From assembly GCA_963814095.1 (NCBI GenBank), contig CAWFBT010000004.1, positions 27,632 through 91,631 of the forward strand: 64,000 nt of DNA. Direction: 5' to 3'. The translations under genes were made by a program, and so were the position numbers. This document shows positions 58,041-64,000 of the stretch, in pieces. The notes under the pieces are model-generated. The model saw nothing but the letters and a program-made list of their open reading frames with translations. It was not told the DNA's origin and ran no database searches. Each line of letters opens with the position of its first letter. Position 1 is the stretch's first letter. The stretch is from JACVRW01 sp963814095. Its GTDB lineage: Bacteria; Actinomycetota; Thermoleophilia; Solirubrobacterales; Thermoleophilaceae.

Positions 58041-58295
58041 TTAGAGGCGCTTGAGGATCCGCTTTCGATTGCGGTCGAGCGCTCGGGTGACTTCCTGCGC
58101 GGCCCGCCGATGCCGGATCTTCTCCGAGGCCCGCTTGCCGGCAAGCGCCCGGGCGATGTTCGGCATTCCCATGCCGTAGAGATATCCCTTGGTCCAGGCG
58201 ACCTGTGCCATTGCGTCGTGCGCGGCCCGCCGGTCCCGCTCGACTTGGCGCTCTGACGCACGTTGTGGGCTGTCGCGGTCGATTGCCATTGTCAA
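58041..58295 (-). CDS. Small conserved element protein, copy A
   Basis: Product of 84 residues, highly similar to the 76-residue product at 61769-61999 (both contain ERQVERDRRA, then QVAWTKGYLYG and PNIARALA, then IRHRRAA). The ribosome-binding region GGTGATTGACA before the ATG is identical in both. It is basic and alpha-helical by eye, with no known domain. The pair shows that the two neighbouring elements share ancestry. Confidence 0.75.
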   Translation of the reverse strand: MTMAIDRDSPQRASERQVERDRRAAHDAMAQVAWTKGYLYGMGMPNIARALAGKRASEKIRHRRAAQEVTRALDRNRKRILKRL

Positions 58296-58491
58296 TCACC
58301 TCACCGCTAGTGATCTTCCCCGGCACGAGCCACGACCAACCCCGCGAACCCGGAGGCCAAACTCCGATTCTGAGGCAGATTTTCGGGTTTGTCTCGCAGT
58401 GCGTCAACCAGCAGGGCTGCACTACGAGGTTGAGGGGCTGCGGGAGTAAACCCGCTGGAGGGACACAGCGGCACTACCGCCGATCAGCGGC

Positions 58492-59229
58492 CTACGTGCG
58501 GTCCGTCTGCGTGCGGGTGGCGCGACGGCGAGAACTCGGTGACTTTGACTCCGGCTTCGGGCGATCGGTCGGCTGCGGCGGCGACTTCGCTGCCGACTTG
58601 GTGCTTCGCGGCGACTTCGCTGCCGACTTGGTGCTTCGCGGCGACTTCGCTGCCGACTTGGTGCTTCGCGGCGACTTCGCTGCCGACTTGGTGCTTCGCG
58701 GCGACTTCGCTGCCGACTTGGTGCTTCGCTTTGCAGGTCCGAGGTCTTGCTCGGCGTTCTGAACCGGCAGGTCGGCGTCCTCGGCCGGCTCGTCTTCAAC
58801 CGGCAGGTCGGCGTCCTCGGCCGGCTCGTCTTCAACCGGCACGTCGGCATCCTCAACCGGCTCGTCTTCAACCGGCACGTCGGGCAGGGGTGGCGCGGCT
58901 TCCCGGAGGCGCACGAGCCCCTTGCGGACGAGGAGCGCGCCGGCACCGGCATACGCGCCAGTCACTCCGAGCGCAGCAGCCGACGGCCCGGAGCGACGAG
59001 CAAGCAAGAGGACCAACGCGGCCGTGCCGGTTCCCGAGGCGAGCGCTGCGAGAACGGCACCTCCGCCCACCATGGCGACGCCAGGCCCGGCCTGTCTTGC
59101 CCTGGCGGTCAGTCCGTGCCGCGCAACATCCACCTGCTCGCGGGCCAGGACCACCGCCTGCTGGGACGCGCTCTGTACCAGCTCCTCGAGTGGACGCTGG
59201 CCTAGCTGTTCAACTCCGGGCATGGCCAT
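58492..59229 (-). CDS. Membrane protein with two tandem-repeat tails, loosely holin-X-like
   Basis: Product of 245 residues. The first ~120 contain an amphipathic helix and two membrane helices (GVAMVGGGAVLAALASGTGT, ALGVTGAYAGAGALLV), a layout like actinobacterial phage holin-X/PF07332 proteins. Then comes an acidic 12-residue repeat (VPVEDEPVEDAD-like, three copies), followed by a basic 10-residue repeat (KSPRSTKSAA, five copies) and a Lys/Arg/Ser/Pro tail like that of histone H1. The acidic then basic repeats suggest a tail that binds DNA or wall polymer. The holin assignment is tentative. Confidence 0.65.
   Translation of the reverse strand: MAMPGVEQLGQRPLEELVQSASQQAVVLAREQVDVARHGLTARARQAGPGVAMVGGGAVLAALASGTGTAALVLLLARRSGPSAAALGVTGAYAGAGALLVRKGLVRLREAAPPLPDVPVEDEPVEDADVPVEDEPAEDADLPVEDEPAEDADLPVQNAEQDLGPAKRSTKSAAKSPRSTKSAAKSPRSTKSAAKSPRSTKSAAKSPRSTKSAAKSPPQPTDRPKPESKSPSSRRRATRTQTDRT
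58580..58729 (-). repeat. Five perfect 30-bp tandem repeats in coding sequence
   Basis: Unit starts at 58580, 58610, 58640, 58670 and 58700; each encodes one KSPRSTKSAA-type decapeptide on the minus strand. The copies look identical at the DNA level, which implies recent expansion or ongoing homogenisation. Confidence 0.9.
58762..58884 (-). repeat. 36-bp tandem repeats (about 3.4 units) encoding the acidic tract
   Basis: Units at 58762-58797, 58798-58833 and 58834-58869 with a partial fourth. The third unit differs at several positions from the first two. They encode the VEDEPAEDADLP-type dodecapeptide of the holin-like protein. Confidence 0.85.
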
Positions 59230-59299
59230 CAGGCCCTTGGTTTACCCAAGGCGGTTGCCCGTACGCATCGAGTCACGCACCCGGGAGGCGAGCAGCCTC

Positions 59300-59384
59300 G
59301 TAATCCGGGCAGCGCAGCCGCTCCGCCACCTCCGCCACGGTCAGTCAGCCCGCTCCCGTGTTCAGCATTGGTCACGGCGTTCAT
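59300..59384 (-). pseudogene. Excisionase/HTH remnant, copy A
   Basis: From ATG 59384 the minus strand reads MNAVTNAEHGSGL; after removing one extra A it continues LLTVAEVAERLRC, the start of a MerR/AlpA-type excisionase HTH. The similarity stops after about 28 residues. The same opening is in copy B at 63847. It is broken and cannot be functional as given. Confidence 0.7.
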
Positions 59385-59509
59385 GGACGCAGTCTTGCGC
59401 GGCCCCTGTAACGGTTCGGTGTTGCCCCAGGCGTTACCCGATAACCGTCCGTTCGACGTTCCCCGACGAAGAAAACCCCGCCGTAGCGGGGCTTTCCGTT
59501 GTGGGCCGG
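59313..59509. repeat. Direct repeat A (left copy of the xis-terminator-tRNA-end segment)
   Basis: This ~197-bp segment is strongly similar to 63776-63973. Shared blocks include CCCCTGTAACGGTTCGG, GTTGCCCCAGGCGTTACC and the terminator with TTTCCGTTGTGGGCCGG. In copy B the last 7-8 bases are the 3' end of a tRNA gene; here the match ends right after them. This is what an attachment-site duplicate left by integration at a tRNA end would look like. Confidence 0.75.
59472..59495 (-). terminator. Rho-independent terminator, copy A
   Basis: On the minus strand, GCCCCGC and GCGGGGT pair around TACG and are followed by TTT, a classical intrinsic terminator. It is the duplicate of the tRNA terminator at 63935-63959. 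Confidence 0.8.
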
Positions 59510-59683
59510 AATGGTCCAAGTTGGCCTAACGGTGCGGGCTGGCGTGGCCTCGATCGGGATCCCGGATGCGGCGTAGCGGGCTACCTCTTAGGCGGCGGGA
59601 CGTGATCTCTCCATGACGCGCGGGCCGGACAAGTCGCCGCCGCAGCGAACCACTTGCCCGGCCAGACGCGCGGGGGGAGCTTG

Positions 59684-60004
59684 CTAGCGCTTGCCAGCCT
59701 CGTCGCGCTCGTCCGTGTACGGATCCGAGCTTCCGGACTTCGCGAGACCGCGGGAGATGAAGTAGCCGGCCCCGAGGATCGAGACGTACAGCCATGCCTG
59801 GCGAGCGATGAACTCGTCGGTCCCGTTGTCCCCGCCGTTGATCACTGCGGCACTGACGAGGATGGCGACGATCAGGCCGACCATCGCCCAGAACTCGGTG
59901 GTCTTGAACGCAGCCTTCGTCTCGGTGGTGAGCCGACGCGCGATGCGGCCGACTCCATTCCCGCGAGCATCAAGCTCACGGCTAGTGGCACCAGTGGTAG
60001 CCAT
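59684..60004 (-). CDS. Small two-helix membrane protein
   Basis: Product of 106 residues from ATG 60004, preceded by AAAGGAG. A basic N-terminus is followed by two membrane helices (FWAMVGLIVAILVSAAVI and WLYVSILGAGYFISRGLA) and a charged tail (SSDPYTDERDEAGKR). I have the impression of a family common in actinobacterial genomes but cannot name it. Located at the left end of element B; the gap up to 60247 holds nothing I can support. Confidence 0.7.
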   Translation of the reverse strand: MATTGATSRELDARGNGVGRIARRLTTETKAAFKTTEFWAMVGLIVAILVSAAVINGGDNGTDEFIARQAWLYVSILGAGYFISRGLAKSGSSDPYTDERDEAGKR

Positions 60005-60247
60005 ACGGAACTCCTTTAGTTTGGTGTGTACTGAAGCTCCGACGGCGGCGGGCGTTTGACTCGTCCGCGTCCAGCGCTTCGTGCGAGCTGGCCGGGCGCT
60101 TGCGTCGCGGTTCCGCTCCGCATAACGCCCCTGTCTCGGGTGCCCGGAGGTCGGCAAGCCAAACGCGCGTTTTCGCATCCGACGGCGCAAGCGTTCAGGG
60201 GCAGGGACAAACAGGGGTTGCTGACTAGCCCCGCGCCTCTACGCGCG

Positions 60248-60519
60248 TCATGTACTTGCTCTGCACCACGGCCGGCAGTAGTTCTGGTCCTTCCGGATCG
60301 GCATGAAAGGTTGGCCGCAGGTCCGGCACGTCCGTTCGGGAATGGGCTCGCGACGGCTGGCGGCGTTCAACCGCTCGCCGTGACGTTGCCGATATTCTTG
60401 TTCGCCACTGGGTGGCAGTCGCGGCACTAATAGCTGCGGCCGTCCCTCGCTTTCCGGTCGGGCGGGAACTTGGCGAGCGGCTTGGTTTCCCGGCACTTCG
60501 CGCATCGCTTCTCCGCCAC
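60248..60519 (-). pseudogene. Broken zinc-ribbon protein (phage HNH-neighbour type)
   Basis: The frame from GTG 60519 reads VAEKRCAKCRETKPLAKFPP, the usual start of phage zinc-ribbon proteins, and then hits a TAG at RSY (60427). After a one-base change the sense resumes as EYRQRHGERLNAASRREP and ends with a second zinc site (CRTCGQPFMPIRKDQNYCRP). A nonsense codon and a frameshift separate the halves. A short second relic of the same start is at 63112-63186. Confidence 0.65.
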
Positions 60520-60719
60520 GCGAATGCAGTGTCGCATCCGCATTCGGAAGCGGCGCCGGAGAGTTTCGCCGGTCAGTCGCGGGGAATGAGCCGGGTCGGA
60601 TTGAGGATCGCTGCGGCGAGCCTCGTGTTCCCCCTCATCTCCCATCCGCCTCGGGTCGCCCCTAGGGGTTCCCCGGGTCGGGGCGGATAAGAGGGGCCGG
60701 GTTTCGTAGGAGGGTTTGC

Positions 60720-60965
60720 ATGAGTACAGCCTGGAAAACACAAAAGATCGTGGTGGGGATGCAAGGATCGGCATCCCCAAGACGGCTGAGCCAAGGAGAG
60801 CAGCGAGTCTTGGACTCCTTCTATGTGGGGCGTCTGCCCGCTGGTCAACTCCACGCCGAACTGTGTCGCGCACGCGACGCGGACCTCGCGGACGTAGCCA
60901 CCACGCGCGAGTTACCAGTGCCGGCGCGGTTGTCCGTTACGGCGCGCGCGCTGCGCCCCGGCTGA
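60720..60965 (+). CDS. Small hypothetical protein
   Basis: Product of 81 residues with a strong Shine-Dalgarno (GTAGGAGGG). It begins STAWKTQKIVVGMQGSASPR and has a helix SQGEQRVLDSFYVGRLPAGQ. It is the only plus-strand candidate in the left half of element B. No family recognised; the good ribosome site is the main support. Confidence 0.5.
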   Translation: MSTAWKTQKIVVGMQGSASPRRLSQGEQRVLDSFYVGRLPAGQLHAELCRARDADLADVATTRELPVPARLSVTARALRPG

Positions 60966-61113
60966 GCGGCGGTCATTCGTCTTGGTCCCCTGACGCTTCG
61001 CTTCGCCTGCGGTCTGTCGAGGCCGGATCAGCGACACGGCGAGAGAGGCCTCGCCGTGTTCCCCCCCCGGCGAGACCCCTCTGCTTCCCCCCACTTGGTC
61101 CGGGTGCGTCCCG

Positions 61114-61554
61114 CTAGTCCCGATTCTGTGCCTTCTGCTCACGCAGGAGCTTTGCGCCTTCCTTGACGCAGCTGCTGAAGGGCGTTCCCTTCTCGCCTTC
61201 GGCGTGCTCCTTGCTGAGTTCCTTGCAGGCCTTGCGTGGCGAGTCGGTTCGATCGCTGGCCAGCTTTGCCATTGCCGTCACGCACTGGCTGAAGGGCGTG
61301 CCCTTGGTGCCCTCGGCAGCATCGGAGCGTTTCTTGCTTTGGTCCTCGCAATAGCGCCCGTAGGCCTTTGCCTTGGCGGGCAGGCCTGCCTTCGGACCCG
61401 GGGTCGCCGGCTTGTGCTCGGTGCCCTGGTTCGCCGGTGGCGTCTCGCTCGGCCGGTGCTCGACCCCCGGATTGTCATCTCGGTTGGGCGTATCGCTTGG
61501 CGGAACCGCCGCGACGGCCGGCGTCCCAGCCAGAGCTAGACCCGCTATCAGCAC
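61114..61554 (-). CDS. Exported protein with a duplicated Cys-containing motif
   Basis: Product of 146 residues from a GTG at 61554; the signal peptide (LIAGLALAGTPAVAAVP) implies export, and a slightly longer start may exist. After a Pro/Thr-rich stretch, two similar units follow: YCEDQSKKRSDAAEGTKGTP with FSQCVTAMAKL, and ACKELSKEHAEGEKGTPFSS with CVKEGAKLL. Each has two Cys about 20-22 residues apart, joined by KGTPFS. It may form two small disulfide hairpins at the surface. I recall similar motifs in Thermoleophilia but cannot give a function. Confidence 0.75.
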   Translation of the reverse strand: MLIAGLALAGTPAVAAVPPSDTPNRDDNPGVEHRPSETPPANQGTEHKPATPGPKAGLPAKAKAYGRYCEDQSKKRSDAAEGTKGTPFSQCVTAMAKLASDRTDSPRKACKELSKEHAEGEKGTPFSSCVKEGAKLLREQKAQNRD

Positions 61555-61768
61555 TACGGATCTTGCAATACGTGTCAGCCGTCCCCCTGTCGCTCGCTAT
61601 TACCTACGTAAACGCTCGCGAGCACGCAAGGTTCGAGAGTTGCATCGCTTCCTTAGCGACCGGCCGACAATGTGCCCCGCGACGCTTCGCGAAACCCGTC
61701 CTGCCCCCATCGCGAGAGCTTCGGGCTCCTAGGAAGCCCGCCACTCAGCGGATGTCCTCGAGCATCCG

Positions 61769-61999
61769 CTATCGGTTGCGGAGTGCCCGAGCAACCTCAA
61801 GCGCGGCTCGCCGATGCCGGATGTTCTCCATGCTCCGCCTGCGGGCAAGGGCCCGGGCGATGTTCGGCTTCCCCACCCCGTAGAGATATCCCTTGGTCCA
61901 TGCGACCTGTTCCATTGCGTCATGCCCGGCCCGTCGATCCCGCTCAACCTGACGTTCTGGGGCGCGGCCCCGGCTGTCACGGTCGGTTGCCATTGTCAA
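61769..61999 (-). CDS. Small conserved element protein, copy B
   Basis: Product of 76 residues, paralog of the product at 58041-58295. The upstream GGAGGTGATTGACA is an excellent ribosome site. It is 14 bases after the stop of the gene at 62014, so it belongs to the same small operon. It lacks the last eight basic residues of copy A. Confidence 0.75.
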   Translation of the reverse strand: MTMATDRDSRGRAPERQVERDRRAGHDAMEQVAWTKGYLYGVGKPNIARALARRRSMENIRHRRAALEVARALRNR

Positions 62000-62013
62000 T
62001 CACCTCCGCCGCG

Positions 62014-62385
62014 TTATGTATACCCAATTTCCCGGGACCAGCGGCGACCCCGGAGAACCGCTGGCGCCACCCGCCGACGCACCCCACGCACCGTGGCGTA
62101 GAAGTCCGCTACCGCCTGAATCTTCCGGGGAAGCGGGGCGGTGACGGGGAGGCTTACCGCTTCGGGTTGACGCCGGCCCGCCTTGTGTTCCTGCAGCAGC
62201 CACTCGACCAGCGGAGGAACCTCATCATCGGTATGAGACGAGGACGAGGACGACGGGGGCTGGGTAAGGGGTTCAGTGTTCTTACCTTGTCCTAGTCCTC
62301 GTCCTTGTCCTTGTCCTTGTCTCACAGTTGAGACGAGGGGCGAACCCGATTCGACCTCGGCCCTGATGTCATCCAGGGCCCTCAT
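62014..62385 (-). CDS. Element protein with Gln-Gly and poly-Ser tracts
   Basis: Product of 123 residues. Its ATG overlaps the stop of the upstream gene (ATGA at 62382-62385). It has a low-complexity linker (QGQGQGRGLGQG from a TCCTTG/TCCTAG hexamer run at about 62283-62325, then a run of six Ser) between an N-terminal helix and a C-terminal part (PPLVEWLLQEHKAGR, RKIQAVADFYATVRGVRRRV). The C-terminal half could be a small DNA-binding or replication-accessory domain. No family recognised. Confidence 0.6.
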   Translation of the reverse strand: MRALDDIRAEVESGSPLVSTVRQGQGQGRGLGQGKNTEPLTQPPSSSSSSHTDDEVPPLVEWLLQEHKAGRRQPEAVSLPVTAPLPRKIQAVADFYATVRGVRRRVAPAVLRGRRWSREIGYT

Positions 62386-62615
62386 GCCGCGCTCCTGACG
62401 GCGGTGACGAACCGCGCGTTGGACCGCAGGCGACCGGCGATGGCTTCCAGGTCGCATTCCGCGTAGCAGCGAAACCGCCAGCCATCGACACGCATCATTT
62501 GGCCGCAGCACGGGCAGTCCGCCACGTCATGGCCGAGCCGGTCCGTGCCCTCGCGATCGTACAAGCCCAGGGCGGCGAGTCCCGCGCGTAGGGCCGAGTT
62601 AGCTTCCCCGCTCAT
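62382..62615 (-). CDS. CHC2-like small zinc-finger protein
   Basis: Product of 77 residues. DVADCPCCGQMMRVDGWRFR and CYAECDLEAIAGRLRS resemble the zinc site of primase CHC2 fingers (CPxC ... Cx4C) in reduced form. It may be a primase-accessory protein of the element. Both ends overlap neighbours by ATGA, so it is the third link of a coupled chain. Confidence 0.65.
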   Translation of the reverse strand: MSGEANSALRAGLAALGLYDREGTDRLGHDVADCPCCGQMMRVDGWRFRCYAECDLEAIAGRLRSNARFVTAVRSAA

Positions 62616-62740
62616 GCCGCTGCGCTCCCAAGGCCCAGCGCGTCGAGGGCACGCAGCCGTTGCGCGGCCCAAAGGATCCACTCGCGCCGGGGCTGGAGCG
62701 GACGGCGCGCGAGGGCCTCGAGATTCTCTGCCGCGCTCAT
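62612..62740 (-). CDS. Tiny 42-residue coupled protein
   Basis: Sequence from MSAAENLEALARRPLQPRRE to ALDALGLGSAAA, one amphipathic helix pair. Too short to recognise, but start and stop both overlap neighbours by ATGA (62737-62740 and 62612-62615), which argues strongly for translation. Confidence 0.6.
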   Translation of the reverse strand: MSAAENLEALARRPLQPRREWILWAAQRLRALDALGLGSAAA

Positions 62741-62994
62741 GACGCCACCGCGCCGAGACGAGCGAGCGCCTGGTCGTGTTCGCGCGCGATCGCAAGCTCG
62801 CGGCGCTCTTCCTCCTCACGGACCAAGCGGGCGATGAACGAGCGGACCCTGACGTCACCGTCCGGCCGGCAGGCCGGCAACTGGCGACCGCACCGGAAAC
62901 ACTCGCGCGGTTCGAACTCCAGATGCTTCCCGTTGCAGCGGCACACTGCGAGATCGTGAAGCCGCTCCTCCTCGCCGGGCCTGAACTGCGACAT
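62737..62994 (-). CDS. Small zinc-binding protein, first gene of the coupled chain
   Basis: Product of 85 residues. CRCNGKHLEFEPRECFRCGR suggests a zinc site (two Cys-x-Cys/Cys-x-x-Cys halves). A long charged helix follows (RVRSFIARLVREEEERRELA). It has no strong ribosome-binding site of its own. Its stop overlaps the ATG of the 42-residue gene. Confidence 0.6.
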   Translation of the reverse strand: MSQFRPGEEERLHDLAVCRCNGKHLEFEPRECFRCGRQLPACRPDGDVRVRSFIARLVREEEERRELAIAREHDQALARLGAVAS

Positions 62995-63422
62995 CTTCAG
63001 GAAGTCGGCGGTCTTCGGTCTTCGGCCTCCGGTCGCGCGCGCTCACGCTCCCGCTCCGCTCACGGTGGCGCCGCACCCTGTCTCGGCCCGAGCACGGAGG
63101 GAACCGCATTGTCAACGCGCGCATGCGTACATCGTCGCGTGGAGGGGTTGATGTCGCCGGCACTTCGGGCAGCGTTTCTCCGCCATCCGGCGGGAGTGCC
63201 GCGGTTAGAGGAGTACCATCCGTTGGCTGGCCCTGTGGCCAGCGGTTTCCGGCCGAAGAAGCGGTATTACGCCGACTCGCGTGATCTAGCGCGCCGAGGC
63301 AACCCACTATTGAGGCGAACGGGATCGTAGATCGACTGCAGGGCCAGTTCTTCTGTTGACGACCATCCCGTGAGGTCGGCACGATCCGCGCCTCGAGGGC
63401 TGCCCACTAGAGTGCTCGGGAG
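62995..63422. other. Intergenic stretch with a zinc-ribbon relic
   Basis: On the minus strand 63186-63112 reads MAEKRCPKCRRHQPLHATMY and stops after 24 residues. It has the same opening as the broken gene at 60519, so it looks like a relic. Nothing else in this stretch is convincing; long frames here lack any recognisable feature. Confidence 0.4.
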
Positions 63423-63950
63423 ATGGAAGGCGGTGAGCACTCCTCAGTCGAACTAACGGTTTCCGTCAAGGTGCCGTGCCAGGAGTGCGGCGGTCGGGGC
63501 TACGTCGAGACGGTGACCGAGGACGGCCGCATCACGCGCGACACCTCGGAGGAATGCCTTCCCTGTAGCGGTACGGGTGTTATCCCGGAGGACATGCCCC
63601 TCTCGCAGTTCCAAGCGCTCCTGGAAGTACGGCCCGGGTTATTGCGCAACGCCGTGTTGATAGAGCCAGTTGTTGAGCTCGGCCGCGTCTATGCGGAGCA
63701 CCGACCGGCCTTGACCCAGCTTCACCGCCGGGATCTGGCCGTCTCGATCCGCCGGCGCACGGTCGGCTCAGAGCAGCGCAACCGCTCGGCCACTTCCGCC
63801 ACCGTCAGCAGCCCGCTTCCGTGTTCACCATTGGTCACGGTGTTCATGGACCAAGGGTTGGGCGACCCCTGTAACGGTTCGGCGTTGCCCCAGGCGTTAC
63901 CCCATGGCTGTCTGTTCGGCGGTTCCGAAACGAGAAAAACCCCGCCGTAG
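63423..63950 (+). CDS. Small protein with DnaJ-like CxxCxGxG zinc motifs, C-terminus running over the xis remnant
   Basis: The first ~70 residues look real: EGGEHSSVELTVSVKVPCQE, then CQECGGRGYVETVTEDGR and CLPCSGTGVIPEDMPLSQF, two CxxCxGxG half-motifs that would bind one zinc. Beyond about residue 75 the frame is antisense to the excisionase remnant, so the last 100 residues are probably accidental read-through, or the original stop has been lost. Predicted length is 175 residues as open frame. Such short zinc proteins occur on phages and plasmids. Confidence 0.5.
   Translation: MEGGEHSSVELTVSVKVPCQECGGRGYVETVTEDGRITRDTSEECLPCSGTGVIPEDMPLSQFQALLEVRPGLLRNAVLIEPVVELGRVYAEHRPALTQLHRRDLAVSIRRRTVGSEQRNRSATSATVSSPLPCSPLVTVFMDQGLGDPCNGSALPQALPHGCLFGGSETRKTPP
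63639..63847 (-). pseudogene. Excisionase (AlpA/MerR-type HTH), copy B, one-base deletion
   Basis: From ATG 63847 the frame reads MNTVTNGEHGSGLLTVAEVA then ERLRCSEPTVRRRIET. Near 63738 one base is missing; the following frame continues QIPAVKLGQGRSVLRIDAAE and LNNWLYQHGVAQ to a TAA at 63641. Repaired, it is a 69-residue HTH_17 excisionase. It sits just inside the tRNA end, the expected place for xis in a tRNA-integrated element, but no integrase gene is seen beside it. Confidence 0.75.
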
Positions 63951-63973
63951 CGGGGCTTTCCGTTGTGGGCCGG
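63776..63973. repeat. Direct repeat B (right copy of the xis-terminator-tRNA-end segment)
   Basis: This is the partner of 59313-59509. It includes the N-terminal half of the excisionase remnant, the terminator and the tRNA acceptor end. Confidence 0.75.
63935..63959 (-). terminator. Rho-independent terminator of the tRNA, copy B
   Basis: GCCCCGC and GCGGGGT around TACG, followed by TTTTT on the minus strand, 7 bases after the tRNA 3' end. Confidence 0.85.
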
Positions 63974-64000
63974 GCAGGGATCGAACCTGCGACCGATGGA
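63966..64000 (-). tRNA. Partial tRNA gene (3' end only; isotype not determined)
   Basis: On the minus strand the T arm is complete: stem GCAGG, loop TTCGATC, stem CCTGC. It is followed by the acceptor strand CCGGCCC and discriminator A at 63966. CCA is not encoded. The anticodon lies beyond the window edge, so the isotype cannot be read. Confidence 0.85.

Noticed and set aside
58580..58729. Regular 30-bp repeats as a CRISPR array
   Set aside because: The units are head-to-tail with no spacers and encode a decapeptide repeat inside a larger coding sequence.
62855..63382. A 175-codon minus-strand frame
   Set aside because: Residues are low-complexity Arg/Pro without motifs; it overlaps the better supported Zn gene at 62737-62994 in another frame.

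Overview
The window is high-GC DNA from an actinobacterium, most likely a member of the Thermoleophilia (Solirubrobacterales/Gaiellales). The main hint is the exported collagen-like protein at 23.3 kb. Its N-terminal layout (LVAFAALMVALGGTSYA, then NSVGTKQLKKNAV, then Gly-X-X repeats) is a style I associate with that class. A fused SecD-SecF, F420-type enzymes and very dense gene packing with 4-base ATGA/GTGA overlaps fit this. The placement is inference; no rRNA is present.

1-11.9 kb: a cell-surface polysaccharide locus in advanced decay. A minus-strand operon encodes an epimerase, a glycosyltransferase, two methyltransferases, a Wzx-like flippase and a Wzy-like polymerase; the epimerase and one glycosyltransferase have internal deletions. 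Around it lie fragments of a methyltransferase, a glycosyltransferase, an asparagine synthase and a secreted glycoside hydrolase-like gene whose intact paralog sits 1.3 kb downstream.

11.9-16.8 kb: rel ((p)ppGpp synthetase/hydrolase, frameshifted as given) and recJ.

16.9-25.5 kb: the most unusual block. Four tightly packed plus-strand genes encode a TPR protein, a fusion of a putative GNAT/acyl-amino-acid-synthase-like domain to a cyclic-nucleotide-binding domain, a PPM1/LCM-type carboxyl methyltransferase, and a giant ATPase/BTAD regulator. Next come a collagen-like exported protein and a secreted sulfatase. These last two share a 35-bp upstream element (29/35 identical) with GTAA repeats 11 bp apart, the arrangement expected of SARP/BTAD operators. 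I propose a signal-synthesis and regulation module.

25.5-38.4 kb: housekeeping genes secDF, ruvCAB, yebC and pdxS-pdxT, with an M29 aminopeptidase and a large secreted BNR/PKD/LamG protein. 38.4-57.5 kb: patatin, M1 and M28 peptidases, a secreted serine hydrolase, an ABC exporter, RpiR and TetR regulators, rfbF, a GST, a calcineurin/NAGPA pair, F420/flavin enzymes, a transglutaminase and a cold-shock protein.

57.5-64 kb: two related mobile-element remnants in tandem beside a partial tRNA at the right edge. Each carries a frameshifted excisionase-like gene, a copy of the same terminator plus tRNA 3' end, and a copy of the same small gene. One contains a run of four tiny genes chained by ATGA overlaps. 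No integrase is visible.

At least eight otherwise conserved genes carry a single-nucleotide frameshift (rel, pdxT and others). This may reflect indel errors in the assembly rather than true gene loss, and should be settled before calling any of them pseudogenes.
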